Shown: positions 37,099 through 48,536 of the stretch, in pieces
Numbering within the stretch: position 1 is the first letter of the stretch
How the letters are laid out: every line of letters begins with the position of its first letter
DNA from: Onchocerca lupi
Lineage: Eukaryota; Nematoda; Chromadorea; Rhabditida; Onchocercidae
NCBI GenBank assembly: GCA_028564675.1
Contig: JAOVVO010000039.1
Coordinates: 62,001-126,000 of the forward strand
Length of the DNA stretch: 64,000 bases
Reading direction: 5' to 3'
Notes under the pieces: model-generated
The model's input: only the letters and a program-made list of their open reading frames with translations
The model's database searches: none
Told to the model about the DNA's origin: nothing
Program-made: the position numbers and the translations under genes

Positions 37099-40000
37099 TC
37101 AAATCGATAATTCCCAATCTAGAAAGCAACTTCTTGCCATCATTTCTGCTTCTGCTTTGTATTTGAAAAGATCATTAATTACACGACCGTCTTGTCCTCT
37201 GTGCTCTTCCTGGATATGACTGATCACAGCATTCTGGTCGTAGGATGATTCGAATGTGCACAACGAACATCTTAAAATGACAGATATTATAAGCACGACA
37301 AAAAAAAAAGAAAAAAAATGATATGATTATGCTACTAAAGTATTAAATTTAAAAAGAACTGAAAATGTACTTACACATATGGTGCAGAATGAATCCGATC
37401 AGTAGCTAATCGTTTAACCGCTTACTTTAATCTATCAATGGTAAGAAAAAATGATAAGACCTAATTGTTATTTTAATTTTCTGTTTTTTTCAATTTTCTA
37501 GCTTGGTAGTAATAAAAATCAAAAAAAGCAAATTTTTAAACAAATTCCAACACTGCTTGATGTCTTTCTACATTTTTTGAACATCTTCAATAAGTCATAG
37601 AAGTTTGATTAGATTCCTTGAATCTGAATAAACAATGATGTTTGAATATAGTTCAAACTCGAAATTTTGAAAATCTAGAAATCTTGCAATTAAGCATTCA
37701 TTTCTCAGCTAAATAAATTTTCATACAATAATTCAAACTATTACATGAAAATAGCTTTTTTAAGATGCTTCTCAAGTAAATGAGTCAATCGTCGTTTTCT
37801 ACTAATTGTAGCGCCACATTGACGACATTTTGCTCTTCTTCCTTCATTAGAAATAGTAATATTCGACAAACGTTTCGGTCGTCCCGGAAAGCAACGATCA
37901 TGCATTTCCGAAAAAGCTGCTCGATGCTCAACCACATTAGCTATCGGTTCCAGACCCTTAAAGTTTTTTAAATTCATAAAATCCATTTCAAGCGTGTTCA
38001 CATTTATTTATATTATATAATAATAATGACTACCAAAGTATAAAATATAATTTCTCCGTAAATTTTTAAAAGCTTGCAAAAAACTTATGAAATTCTATGA
38101 AACAACAAGAAAAACCTGAAAGTGTCAAATTTTCAAATAAAACAATATTACTAAAACTTACTTTAACCTCTTTCCTTTTATGGCCATTTTTCATATGTCT
38201 TCGAACGAGACGACTTTCAGCAGCACCGTAATCACAAAGGGGACATCGATGAAGTGATATTTTTAAATGAACTTCAGCAATATGACGTGAAGTTTGACGT
38301 ACTTCCACATCACAAATTCGGCACCTATCAGAATAGAAAAATTCTCTTTACAGTAAATTAACATAAATTGAAGTTTCAGAAATTCCAATAAGTTTAAATT
38401 TCAAAAATGGGATCTATTTGTTGGATGGAAAAAATCAAAAAAACAAGGAAGCAACAATCACCTATTGAAATCTTCCAGTGCAGAAGTGGGCAAGCGACGA
38501 TTGATCCAACCCGGAAAACAACGCAAATTCCATTTTGCTATTTCTTTTGAAAATTTCAACAAATTTGTTGTGGGTGCTAAATCTGCATTGTCTCGATGCG
38601 CATATCTTAATTAATATGAAATTTTCAAAAATTCCTGAATTTTTACAGCTTTGAGTTAATTGACTATAAAAATTTTAACAAGGATCCTCGAGCATCCTAT
38701 GATTGTTAACGTTTTAACGTGACAAACTTGATATGTGCTTTGACGTCTGATGAACAAGCGTGATGAGAGAATTCGCAAAGTGGACATTGATAAAGACGAG
38801 GTTCCTTCAAATGATGCCTATACACATGAATCTATAATTAAAGAAGTATTCGTTGGGCAAATCTGAGAGTTATTTTGAAATAGATATTGGTTTTACGCGA
38901 AGTTTTTTTAAAAAAATTTGGCAGATCAATTTATAAAATGTACCAAGAAATAGCATTGTTTTTTTAAAATGAAAATTCATTTTGAAAAATAAGATTTAAA
39001 TGATGCTAATTAATCGTAAATGCTTCTTTCCAGAGTTTTTATACCTGCCGATCTTCAGTTTTCATTTCTTGGCCACATTCGCGACACTGAACTTTAAGTC
39101 CTTCGCAACTTTTTCTATTTTGACTCGCTTTTTTCTCTGACCACAAATTCTGCGACAAAATTGGCTAAGGTAATGCAAAGGATTTCATGAGAATTTTGAA
39201 CAATTTATTTTTATTACAATTGCTAAGAATTCTATCAAGTTTAAATTATTAATTTGTGTCAATTTACCACATTCAGAACAATTAGCTAAGAGTTTACTTT
39301 GAGCTTTCGTCCTGGAAAACACTGCTGATACATTTTCTGTATTTCGTCTGCATGTTCTTCGATACGCGATACGGGTTCTTCTATACATCCACCATGTAAT
39401 TTCTGCATATGTAACCGTATTTCATAGGCATCTTGACCTCCATGACCTCTGCATATTGGGCATTGATAGAGAGAAATCTTGAGATGATCCTTTGCTACAT
39501 GACGCAGGAAGTTCGATGAAGGTTTGAATTCTTTTTTGCAAAGCTGCAATCGCTCGACAGCTTTCAAATTGTGCAGTATTATATTTTCAAGAAAACTGTA
39601 CAGTGTAGTTTATACATTAAGTTTTAGATTTAATTCAATTTAATAAACTTTTTTTTTCTCATTATATAAATTAGTAACCCTAAAGAAAGGATGAATTAGT
39701 ACTAAAATATCGATTCTTCAAATCATACAGTTCTGCACACCCACTTCACTTCTCTGCATTACCGTTTACAACAGAACAGATTGAAATTTAAGCTATGAAA
39801 TTCTAACAGTGGGTAATTTCAAGTCGGAAGAAGTATTGAAACTACCAAAGGTAAATATTTTTTGTTTAACAAAAGTTTTGCATTTTCATAGAATCAAAGC
39901 TAACCATGCAAGTCCATTCATCTGGTTTTTCACGAGACTCTTCTTGAATTACAGATGGCTTATTAATGACTATCTTCATTGTTTTTTTTCTTTCCTCGTT

Positions 40001-43000
40001 GTCTGCTGCCACATTTTTCTTTAACTGCAAATCAAATTCCATAAAGAAGAAAGACGAAATTACATTAGCAAACGTCTAAATATTGTTTCCGATAGAAGTT
40101 GAGCATTATAATGGAAGAAGAGAAATAACTGAAATCTTTAAAGTTTTCCAAAAAATTCGAACATTTCGTTTATCAGCTTCTTCAATGTCCAACCACCAAA
40201 ACTGCTTTCGTCTATGTTGCCAACCCGGAAAACATCGCTCGTTTAATTGATCAATTTCTTCTCTGAAAATCGAAATTTATGATTAATAAGTAATTCTTTA
40301 ATTTTCCGAAAAATTGAATGATTTGCAATGGATAAAAAAAAAATATAGAATATATTTCAAATTTTTATTTCTTATCAAGAAATTTGACCTACTTGTAGTC
40401 ATTTTCATGAGAATAAGGCTCTCTGTTCGGATCTTCCTTGTGCATCCATTTAATATGCCACTTCACACGATGAATATCGTAGTTTGAAGCAAAAGGGCAA
40501 AGAGGACATTCGAAAATACGTTGTTGTTTCAAGTGACGATGATATACGTGTCGTTGACGGTCCGATTGAGCCACCTGAAAAAAAAAGCATACTTTTGAAG
40601 TGTTTTATGGACAATTTTCAGGTGAAATTTTAATTCGAATTCGAGCAGAAACATATAACTTTGTTTATGGAATAATGAATGACTGAATGATTCCCTGAAC
40701 TTCCGAGATATTTCAAGAAATTAGTAATTATACATATCCTTGAATGTCTAAACTGAATTTTACCTGTATTTTACAAATTTGACAAATATGGCGTTCTCGA
40801 GGACGATTACCAATGTGAGGCCGGACGAGCTTCATTGGTCGGTTTGGAAAACATTTCTTCTACAATATGTTTAATTTCTATCAATGCCAGCACATTAAAA
40901 AATAATTTTTTTTTCCCAAAATACGATAAGAAGCACATTTCTGGTACTTCCGATTGAAGAAGTCAAAAGTTTCTAATGAAATGCGCTTGAAGATCTAAAA
41001 TATCAGAATAAAAAGTTTCTCGGTGTGCTGAATGAATTATTAATTACCTGCAAGTCGCGAATTTCCTGCGCATATCGGTCTAAATTGGAAATGGGAATAG
41101 CATTAGAATGTTCCGGATGAATTTTGTTAATATGTTTGGTAACGGTACAACTTTCGTAACTTCCAAAATCTTGACAGATCGGGCATTGGTAAAGTGACTT
41201 CTTTAGATGTTTCTGAGCTATATGACGCCCTGGATAACGAGATTCCTCCCTGTAAATAATTTGTACCAAAAAGCAGTTCATCTTAATTTAGTTCATAGTT
41301 GCACTCTCAATTAATTTTAATTAAAGTCTGAATTTCATTGACCTCGCAAAACATTCAGTTCAGAAATTCAAAAAAATTAAATTCAATATTATTACCAGCA
41401 GAGATGACATGTTCGATCATCTATAACAGCTGCCATAGCTAATTGTCTCAAGGCATGATCATTATCACTGTTCATATCACAGCTATCAACTTCATCACAA
41501 GATATATTCTTCTGAACACTTCCATAGTTGACCATTTTTGGTTCACTATTTTCCGGAGCAACTTTATTTTGCTGAAACAGTGACCAGCTATTCATTTGGA
41601 CGTAAAAAAGAAAGAAAAGGAAAATAAAAGATAGGGAAAAATAAATCTTCAGAATATCGTTTAATCAAAATTTAACAAACCTCCACTACTGTAATTTCTT
41701 GTCTTGATAAAGGTGATTTTTTCAGTTTCCAATCTGGAAAACATTGCTGATTCCAATTCTGAAACACTCTGATGCTGCATTTGTTTCAATTCTGGATTAG
41801 TTAAAATAAAATTTAAAATTAAAATTTGATACAATCACCAGTATTTTAACTTGTGTAATGAATTATCAATTGTAGCTATATCACATATAAAAGATGTTTG
41901 AGACGTTAAATGATTGATAATTTGATTGCAAAAGTGCAACAGCAACATTTTATATCACATTTCAGGAAAAATGGAATTGGAATTGAATGATAACCTGTAT
42001 TTCACGCTTGTGAGCTTCTTCATTGCTGATAGGATATGCATTGCCCTGATGAACAGTTGTACAATGTTTACGCATTTCCCAAACCGAATTATTATTTGTA
42101 TAGTCACAATCCGAACATTGGAAAAGATTCGAAATTCGAAGATGGAATTGATAAACATGTCGTTGGCGCGCTGTTGTGCACACATCAACATGGCAAACTT
42201 GACAATTTGATTTCCGAATGGCTTTCGAACCATTTTGGAGAGATATTGATTTCTGTGGTTGTTGATCCTGATTCAAATGATTGCTGATGGCTGTCGTTAT
42301 TTCGGAGAATTCAGTTTCCATCATCTGGATCATGATAAGCTCAGTGGCAATAGTCCAAGCACTGATCTTATTTTCATTCTTCTTTTCTTTCACGAAATAT
42401 TTATTTATGTAATAATATATTCAGTAAGTTCTCTAAAGAATCCATTCTCGAAACAGCTGCGACGGCATCAAGGTATGGCATATTTTTTGTCAATACATAG
42501 AGAGACTTGCTACTTTGAATGATCCAACAGTTTTGGATATATCATACAAGTTAGAAAAATATTTTAAATCCTTACAAAGTTTGTAGATCGCTTGGCTATC
42601 GGCTGCAAATCAGTTTTTTCAGAATCATCATCTTTTGAAGATTTCCTTTTTTGTGAATTTAGGCAAGATTTATCATCATCATCATCATCATCTTGCGATA
42701 CCTGAAAGAAATTGGAAATATCTGCAGTAAATAATGCTTGTATAAAGTTGAAATATTGAAACTTACTGATGGCTGTTTTGTGGGTTCCAATGCCGCCGTC
42801 TCTAAGGAAGTGTCATGGAGAAAGTCGTCCCTCACATTCTGCAAATATTTTATTCTCACAATAACATTCGAAAATGTTTCTTTCAGAAGTATTTTGTAGT
42901 TTTAATTCCGAAACAAATAAAAAAATTTTTAGGTTGTGGTCACAAATTAAACCTTTTCGAAGATCTTGTTGCGTGTAATAAACCTAGTTAGACTTGGTCC

Positions 43001-43320
43001 ATTGCTGGATCTAATGGGCATAATTACATCCCGGAAATTGAAGATGATATTACTACAATGTTATTTCTGATCAATCATTGCGCAAATGAGAAAATATTTG
43101 AGAAAAAATGAACTTCATAATGATAAGCGATATTGGTGAGGAGCCAAAAATGAGTTTTGTTGGTGACATTAGGAGCGAGTAAAGCGCGAGCCACGAATCT
43201 AGCATGACAGTCTACTAAGTGTTCGCGAAGTTGAGAATTTGTTTCAAAACCTGACTCCATGATGTCACCTATTTGTTCCCCATCCATTTGCAGATCACAC
43301 AAAAGGCATGGTAGAAGCAT
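37099..43320 (-). CDS. Large modular C2H2 zinc-finger protein with seven finger pairs
   Basis: Minus-strand gene; reliable exons in coding order: 42838-42767, 42701-42576, 42324-41995, 41758-41681, 41571-41396, 41249-41048, 40859-40764, 40574-40393, 40262-40163 (or to 40130), 40024-39905, 39543-39298, 39149-39045, 38831-38728, 38605-38462, 38324-38168, 37956-37745, 37270-37099. These alone give about 870 aa in phase. An acidic, lysine-rich N-terminal part (poly-Asp at 42675-42695) precedes seven repeats. Each has a short first finger (CxxC, H-x3-4-H then a conserved HLK), immediately a second finger (CPxC or CxxC, H-x3-4-H), then a linker ending in CFPGW/CFPGR. First-finger CxxC pairs are QVC, HLC, QIC, MLC, REC, RIC and RQC types. 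The start at 43320 (CLLC...HLVDCH exon) and the exon near 43040-42953 are less certain. Probably a nuclear nucleic-acid-binding protein; the specific family is not recognised. Confidence 0.82.
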
Positions 43321-43337
43321 TCAGATGATCAATAATT

Positions 43338-43346
43338 CTGAAAAAT
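43338..43346 (-). promoter_or_regulatory. Possible spliced-leader acceptor for the zinc-finger gene
   Basis: A strong acceptor (TTTTTCAG, minus strand) lies 17 bases before the ATG at 43320. All three frames from this acceptor hit a stop before or right at that ATG, or soon after in another frame. It therefore cannot be an internal coding splice into the ATG frame. Nematode genes often receive a trans-spliced leader at such a site just before the start codon. Inference from sequence only. Confidence 0.45.
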
Positions 43347-43389
43347 TCGTTAGCTCCAAGTTACAAAAAGAAAAATCAAAATTGAAGAA

Positions 43390-43620
43390 ATTATCAATAT
43401 AAATTGTAACATTTATCTCCGAGTTGCTGACCAAGGCTTCCCCTATTTCAATCCCTTGTGAAGGTAAACGTTCAATCCGAAGTCTTTTGGAGAAGTCTGA
43501 ATGACAACATCGCTCAATCTCTCTCCTTTTATACTGGAATAGATCTTCTAGTAAAGAAGACGGAGTTGACAAGGCAAGCACTGCATTTGCAGTAGGTTCG
43601 AGAAGGGATGCTAATGCTCG
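43390..43620 (-). other. Coding-like exon resembling the zinc-finger gene's linker module
   Basis: An open minus-strand stretch reads ...SSLLEDLFQYKRREIERC, then SDFSKRLRIE. This resembles the last module of the neighbouring zinc-finger protein (DLFKYKAEAEMMARSCF at its C-terminus). There is no ATG in the open frame after the upstream stop, and I could not find a phase-compatible splice to the exon at 43320. It could be a 5' exon of a longer isoform, a separate small gene part, or a leftover duplicate of the module. Confidence 0.35.
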
Positions 43621-44207
43621 TCATGCATCGAATGTGCTACTGCACTGCCATAATGGGTAGTAGTGCAGTGTTATTGTTCTGGCAAGACTAAGGCCGTATA
43701 GGAGATGGGTGACATATGGATGGATTTTAGTAAGGAGCAGAACATGAAGCAACTTTGTGGAATGGGTTGGAAATATACTCATGTCATGTCATGCTTTCTC
43801 GAGAATGCACGCAGCGACGACACATCGATCTTGTCCTCCTCCATGCCCATCTCCATGTTGTCGTCTCACTTTCCCCATCCATATCTAATATGTTATTCCT
43901 GCTAGCGCTACTAGCATTAGCTATTTGTGCACCACCACCACTATCACCACTCATGCAATCATACTATGTCAAACCAAATTATCCTACGCTCAGAACATAA
44001 CGGATGAAATCTTTCAATTTTTAGTGAGAAATTGAACATATAGCTTTATGTCGTCATAATGTTTGTTTAAGCTGACTCAGTCCTCAGATATTGGACTCAT
44101 TTTGCATTTCGTATGTTGTAATTTATACGCCAAAACTATGAAAAGTTCTTTTCGGCAGAAAATCAGCACAAAACTTATTAACAAACAAAACAAATTGTAC
44201 AAGGCCT
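43621..44207. other. Spacer between gatB and the zinc-finger gene
   Basis: Contains the 3' UTR of gatB (minus) on the right and a somewhat GC-richer stretch at 43700-43980. The plus-strand frames 43705-43905 and 43755-44000 overlap each other in different frames and have no homology I recognise. Rejected as genes. Confidence 0.45.
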
Positions 44208-47200
44208 TTAGTTTTTTGGAAAAAATTTCTGTTTAATTATTTCACTTATTTCATCAGCTTCAATTCGTCGATTACATTCATTAAGAACAGCTGTGCGCAA
44301 TTTAGTGACATGTCTCTTCGCTCTATTTTCTTGTATTTTTATGACAAGTTTGTTATTTTCACATAGAACCTTTTCCACAATATGCAAGATTTCATCTTTG
44401 TCGTTTATTCGCCATAAATTTTCCTTATTTATAATCTAAAAACAATAACAATGAATATCTTCATTTTTATGGTACAAAAAATATTTGTCTTACTTTTTTG
44501 TAGGAAACAACTCTTTTTTTCTAAGAAAAAAATCCCCCTCCCCCCCAAAAAAAAAGAAAAAAAAACTATTTTAAAATGCATTCCCGGCATATTTGCCATG
44601 TGGTGCAAAATTGTGACAATTCCACGACAAACTAATCAATACCTCAGTTGGCGATTTGTCTAACTCTACTTCTATATATCTTCGTAATAGATCAAAAGTT
44701 GTCAGCCTGGTTAATTGTTTAGAGTGCAAAAGATATATTACTTCCACAAAATGATTTATGAAGACCGTTCTGAAAAAAAAGAACTTGATGAGCACTGTAC
44801 GAAAATCTATAGAACAAATTTTAAAAAGAGCTAATTTTGCTTATGAATAAATGAAGTGAATGGATGAATTAACCTTACAACACAGTAATTATTCAAAATT
44901 TACTTAAAAACGAGCAATCTTACCGCGATTCAGGAAATCTTTTGTTGCAGTTACGACAAATCATTTGCAACAGATAAGTCCATTCAACTAATATTGGAGC
45001 CATCGTAGCATCTTCACACGTGTTTAAAACCATTTCAACAAATGTTGCAACAGTTTTTTGATTCTGGAGAAAAAAATTTATATACGAAATTGAAATCTTA
45101 CCAAAATTTGCTTTTAATGGTTTTGTTCTAAGACTGAAAATACATTTTACTATCATGGTTTTTCTAATGTGGAAATTTAAAATTTAATATCAGAAGATCT
45201 GCTAAAAATCATTATATATGTAAAGAAATATATATACGGCAATTCTACTAATATGTTTAGAAACATTGTTTTTTTTAAAAACATATCATTCTCAGATTTA
45301 ATTTCAGGCAAATATAGCTAAGAAACAAAATCTTGTCACTATTTATGCTGATAAGTCTTGATGATTACATCTCTTTGAAGTTAGGAGTGATCTGACTTTA
45401 TTTCATTTGGAGCTGAATCATAACTCACAGCAATTTGCAACGCGACTTCCGGCTCTAAGCCATATTCTTCGATGTTCTTTAAATAGCGAGGTTTCAAAAG
45501 CATTAGACGACAATTTTCTATCCATTCTTGTTTAATGTGTACAGGAGGAAGGTTCGGTTCTGGCATAAAACGGTAATCCGTTTCAATTTCTTTTTCTCTC
45601 ATTGCTATTGTATGACTGGAATGTATGATCAAATTTTTATAAATTTTTTTTATACTTTCGAAATTCGATTTTTCATAGAAATTTAATTACTACTAGCAAT
45701 AACTATTTCTAATGAAGAATTAAAATCAAAAAATGCAAACAACCGACCCATGGCGGTCAACAGTGCGTGTTTCATTTAATATTATGCCTCCGGCTCTTAA
45801 GATTTCACATTGTCGAGCTATTTCATTGTTAACAGCTATACGTACCATGCGTAAGCTATTTAAATTTTTGATCTCAGTTCGAACACCTTTATCATCAATG
45901 TTACCTTTGCCAAGTGAAACGTTGACATCTACTCGAAACTGAGCCTCTTTAATAGATTTATTCTTTTTGGTGGCTTTTCTTTATTATAAAATTTTCGTTC
46001 AATTGGTCAGCAAAATACAGATAAGAAGAAATTTCTGAATGATGAAAAATGCTAACTTTGCATTTCTCCTTCGCACAAGTCATTTTCCATGAGAGTCAGA
46101 CGTAGCTGTTCAGTGAAGCAATAAGCTTCTAATGCGGAATTCATACATGGCGAAGTTACTATTTCTAATAAACTAACTCCTGAAAAATACATCTTCTGAA
46201 AATTCTAGAAAAAGACTTCAGTTTCAATCCCTCTGCAATAACAGAAAAAAAAAAAGAAACAAAGACTCTTAAAAAAAACTACCAGCTCGGTTGAGATCAA
46301 TTAATGAACGATTATTGCTGAGATCGTGAATTGTACGGCCACTGTCATGTTCCAGTTGAATTCTTAGAATATCTACACGCTTTTTGTATGGGACAAATGA
46401 CTACAATGAATTCATTTTTATCATATGAAAGCAGAAAAATATAAAATAACAATTAAGCAAAAACAAAGAAACTCGCCTCATCATTACAATGGACGTAAAA
46501 TTCAAAGAAACCGGAATGAGCAATAGGATGATCCTGCTGAGTGATTTGATATCCAGCCGGCATATCTGCATAGAAGTAATGTTTGCGTACAAATTGACAT
46601 CTTTCCGGTATCATACAGTTTAACAGCAAACCTGCTGTTATGCCTTTCTAAATGAAACTCATACAGATATATTTCTTGTGTTTCATTACTAAACTGACTC
46701 AGTTTCATTTGATTTATTCATCTGTTATCCATGAAATTCAAAAATACAGCATTCACGGATCATGTCTCTTCTAAAAAACAAACCATACTAAAATCACTGT
46801 AAGAGAAAATATATCACAAACATTTCTTATTAACATTATCTTTCAGGAATTTTTATTTGCAGATGCAAGCCTAAGCCCAATTTTATTTGGAAATATCAAA
46901 TTTGCACTCCAATTTTTAAATGCATTTTTCGAATGATGGCAATTCATAATATGATTTCTACAGTCCTATACAATTGATTTTGCGCTAATCTTACATATTC
47001 TTTAACTGCATTTTCAGTATTTCTGTTGTCCAACAAATTCTTTTCAAATCATTCGTGCAGTGGAGACAACAAATTATCAATGCATTCCAGCACAAAGAAG
47101 CTAAGAAAATAAATCATAAACAAGACAACAACGAGTAAAATACTAACCATTAGAGCAGTTTTATTAAGGACGGGAAGAGTACCAGGTATTGCCATATCGA

Positions 47201-47864
47201 ACAGCGCAACAGATGAATTTGCATGCGCATCATCATCAAATGCTGCTCCTGAGAATAATTTCGTCCTGAAAATTATATAAGCATGTGAACTACTATGACA
47301 ATTTCTATAGTCAAAAGATATAAATGTCAGCTATTTCATTACGAATAGACAAGTTACTATCCTTTTAATCGTTTTAACCAATTTAATGGAGAGCTGAAAA
47401 AATTATTAGGAATTGTCTTTTTGCCTCTTATCAATCCTACTTTTGATTTATCCTGATCTTGTTAATTAACTGAATGCTTCTACTTAAACATTCATTAAAC
47501 TTGATCATTGGCTTTTTAAACTTTATCTTTTTTGACCTATATTTGAACTTTTTTTAAATCCTTAAATTCCTCGAATTCAGGAATTAAAGAAGTTTGAATT
47601 TAGAAATTCATTATATCATATGAGGCGACTTTGACTAAGATAAATGGGAAATGAATAATCAGTTCTCCATCCAAAAATATCAATAATACTATTGAAGTAC
47701 TTATTAAAGCAACAACGCTGCATTAAGCACCGCCATTTTTTCAAAAGCAAAACATGACTGGAAAACCTGGTCATTATCTGAGCATGTATTTCTAAACCAA
47801 TGAGTGGTCGGTATTCCATTGTGATTTCTCGAGAAGCACAAAACAATTTATTCCATAATCTCAT
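44208..47864 (-). CDS. gatB: Glutamyl-tRNA(Gln) amidotransferase subunit B, mitochondrial (GatB)
   Basis: Ten exons, coding order: 47864-47767, 47265-47148, 46647-46477, 46400-46283, 46179-46057, 45946-45748, 45615-45429, 45063-44924, 44769-44643, 44435-44208; about 502 aa, all phases consistent. A short basic presequence (MRLWNKLFCASRE) suggests mitochondrial import. Family motifs follow in order: PLIGLEIHAQI, TKLFSGA, DMAIPGTLPVLNK, RKHYFYADMPAGYQITQ, QLEHDSGRTIHD, SLIDLNRAG, CEGEMQ, FRVDVNVS, VRTEIKNLNS, LNETRT, TDYRFMPEPNLPP. A weaker helical tail (YqeY-like) ends the protein. With GatA and GatC it converts Glu-tRNA(Gln) to Gln-tRNA(Gln) in mitochondria. Exon 3 needs a GC donor (GAG/GCGAGT). 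The middle-to-tail junction (exons 8-9) is divergent from bacterial GatB. A longer open frame upstream of 47864 has no ATG. Confidence 0.92.
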
Positions 47865-48536
47865 CTGCGCTATAAGATTACTGCAAAAATCCACCAGAAC
47901 AAAGCGTTCCAGAAATCCACGGAAAGCCCTCAACAATCAAACTTAAAACTTCTTACAAATTTAATCTGCAATAGCCAAGTATCTATCATCCCATCCGTTA
48001 CTTACTCATTTCCTCTCATCTAATAATCAGAGAAGACTGCTTCGAAAAACAATAGCCAGATTTTTCTGTATGGTAAAATTTCAGTAATTAATTTTTAGGA
48101 TGACTTTATTCGAGATAACATGAAAGCTGATGGTTAAGCATTATGTAAAAAGAATATAGATCTTTCAAAGAAATGATTTATTGAAATGTTAACATGATAA
48201 AATTGAATGGACGATTTCCATTCAATAAAAATAACAACGAGTAAAAAGAATGTACATAGCTTTAAAGTGAATATTTGGGAATTTTAGAAATTGGTATATG
48301 ATTTAAAGCACAAAACAAGCGGGAAAATTAACTGAATTTACGAAATAAGAGATACTTACGATGCTAAGTTAGGAAGTTCACTTAATCCTGTTAGAATAGA
48401 TCTGTTCGAAGAAATCTAATGTTTCAGATAAATAAAAATTACCACTTTCAAAAAAAGAAAACTCTTATGAAAAATGAATAACTCACCCTAAACAAATCAA
48501 TATTTTATTGAAATTCCTGCTATTAGTCAGTCAGTA
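47865..48536. other. Spacer between FTSJ1 and gatB genes
   Basis: About 670 bases containing the 3' UTR of the FTSJ1 gene and the 5' flank of gatB, both on the minus strand. An acceptor-like GCGCAG directly precedes the gatB ATG and could be a trans-splice site. No gene seen. Confidence 0.45.

Noticed and set aside
41926..42522. Several plus-strand ORFs
   Set aside because: They overlap the well-supported zinc-finger exon 42324-41995 on the other strand and have no homology.
45381..45428. Read-through end of GatB exon 7
   Set aside because: A GTGAGT donor right after LQIA and an in-phase next exon at 45063 fit better than termination mid-protein.
47865..47936. N-terminal extension of GatB (LRAFRGFLERF...)
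   Set aside because: The open frame there has no ATG (the apparent start is TTG); the first real ATG is at 47864.
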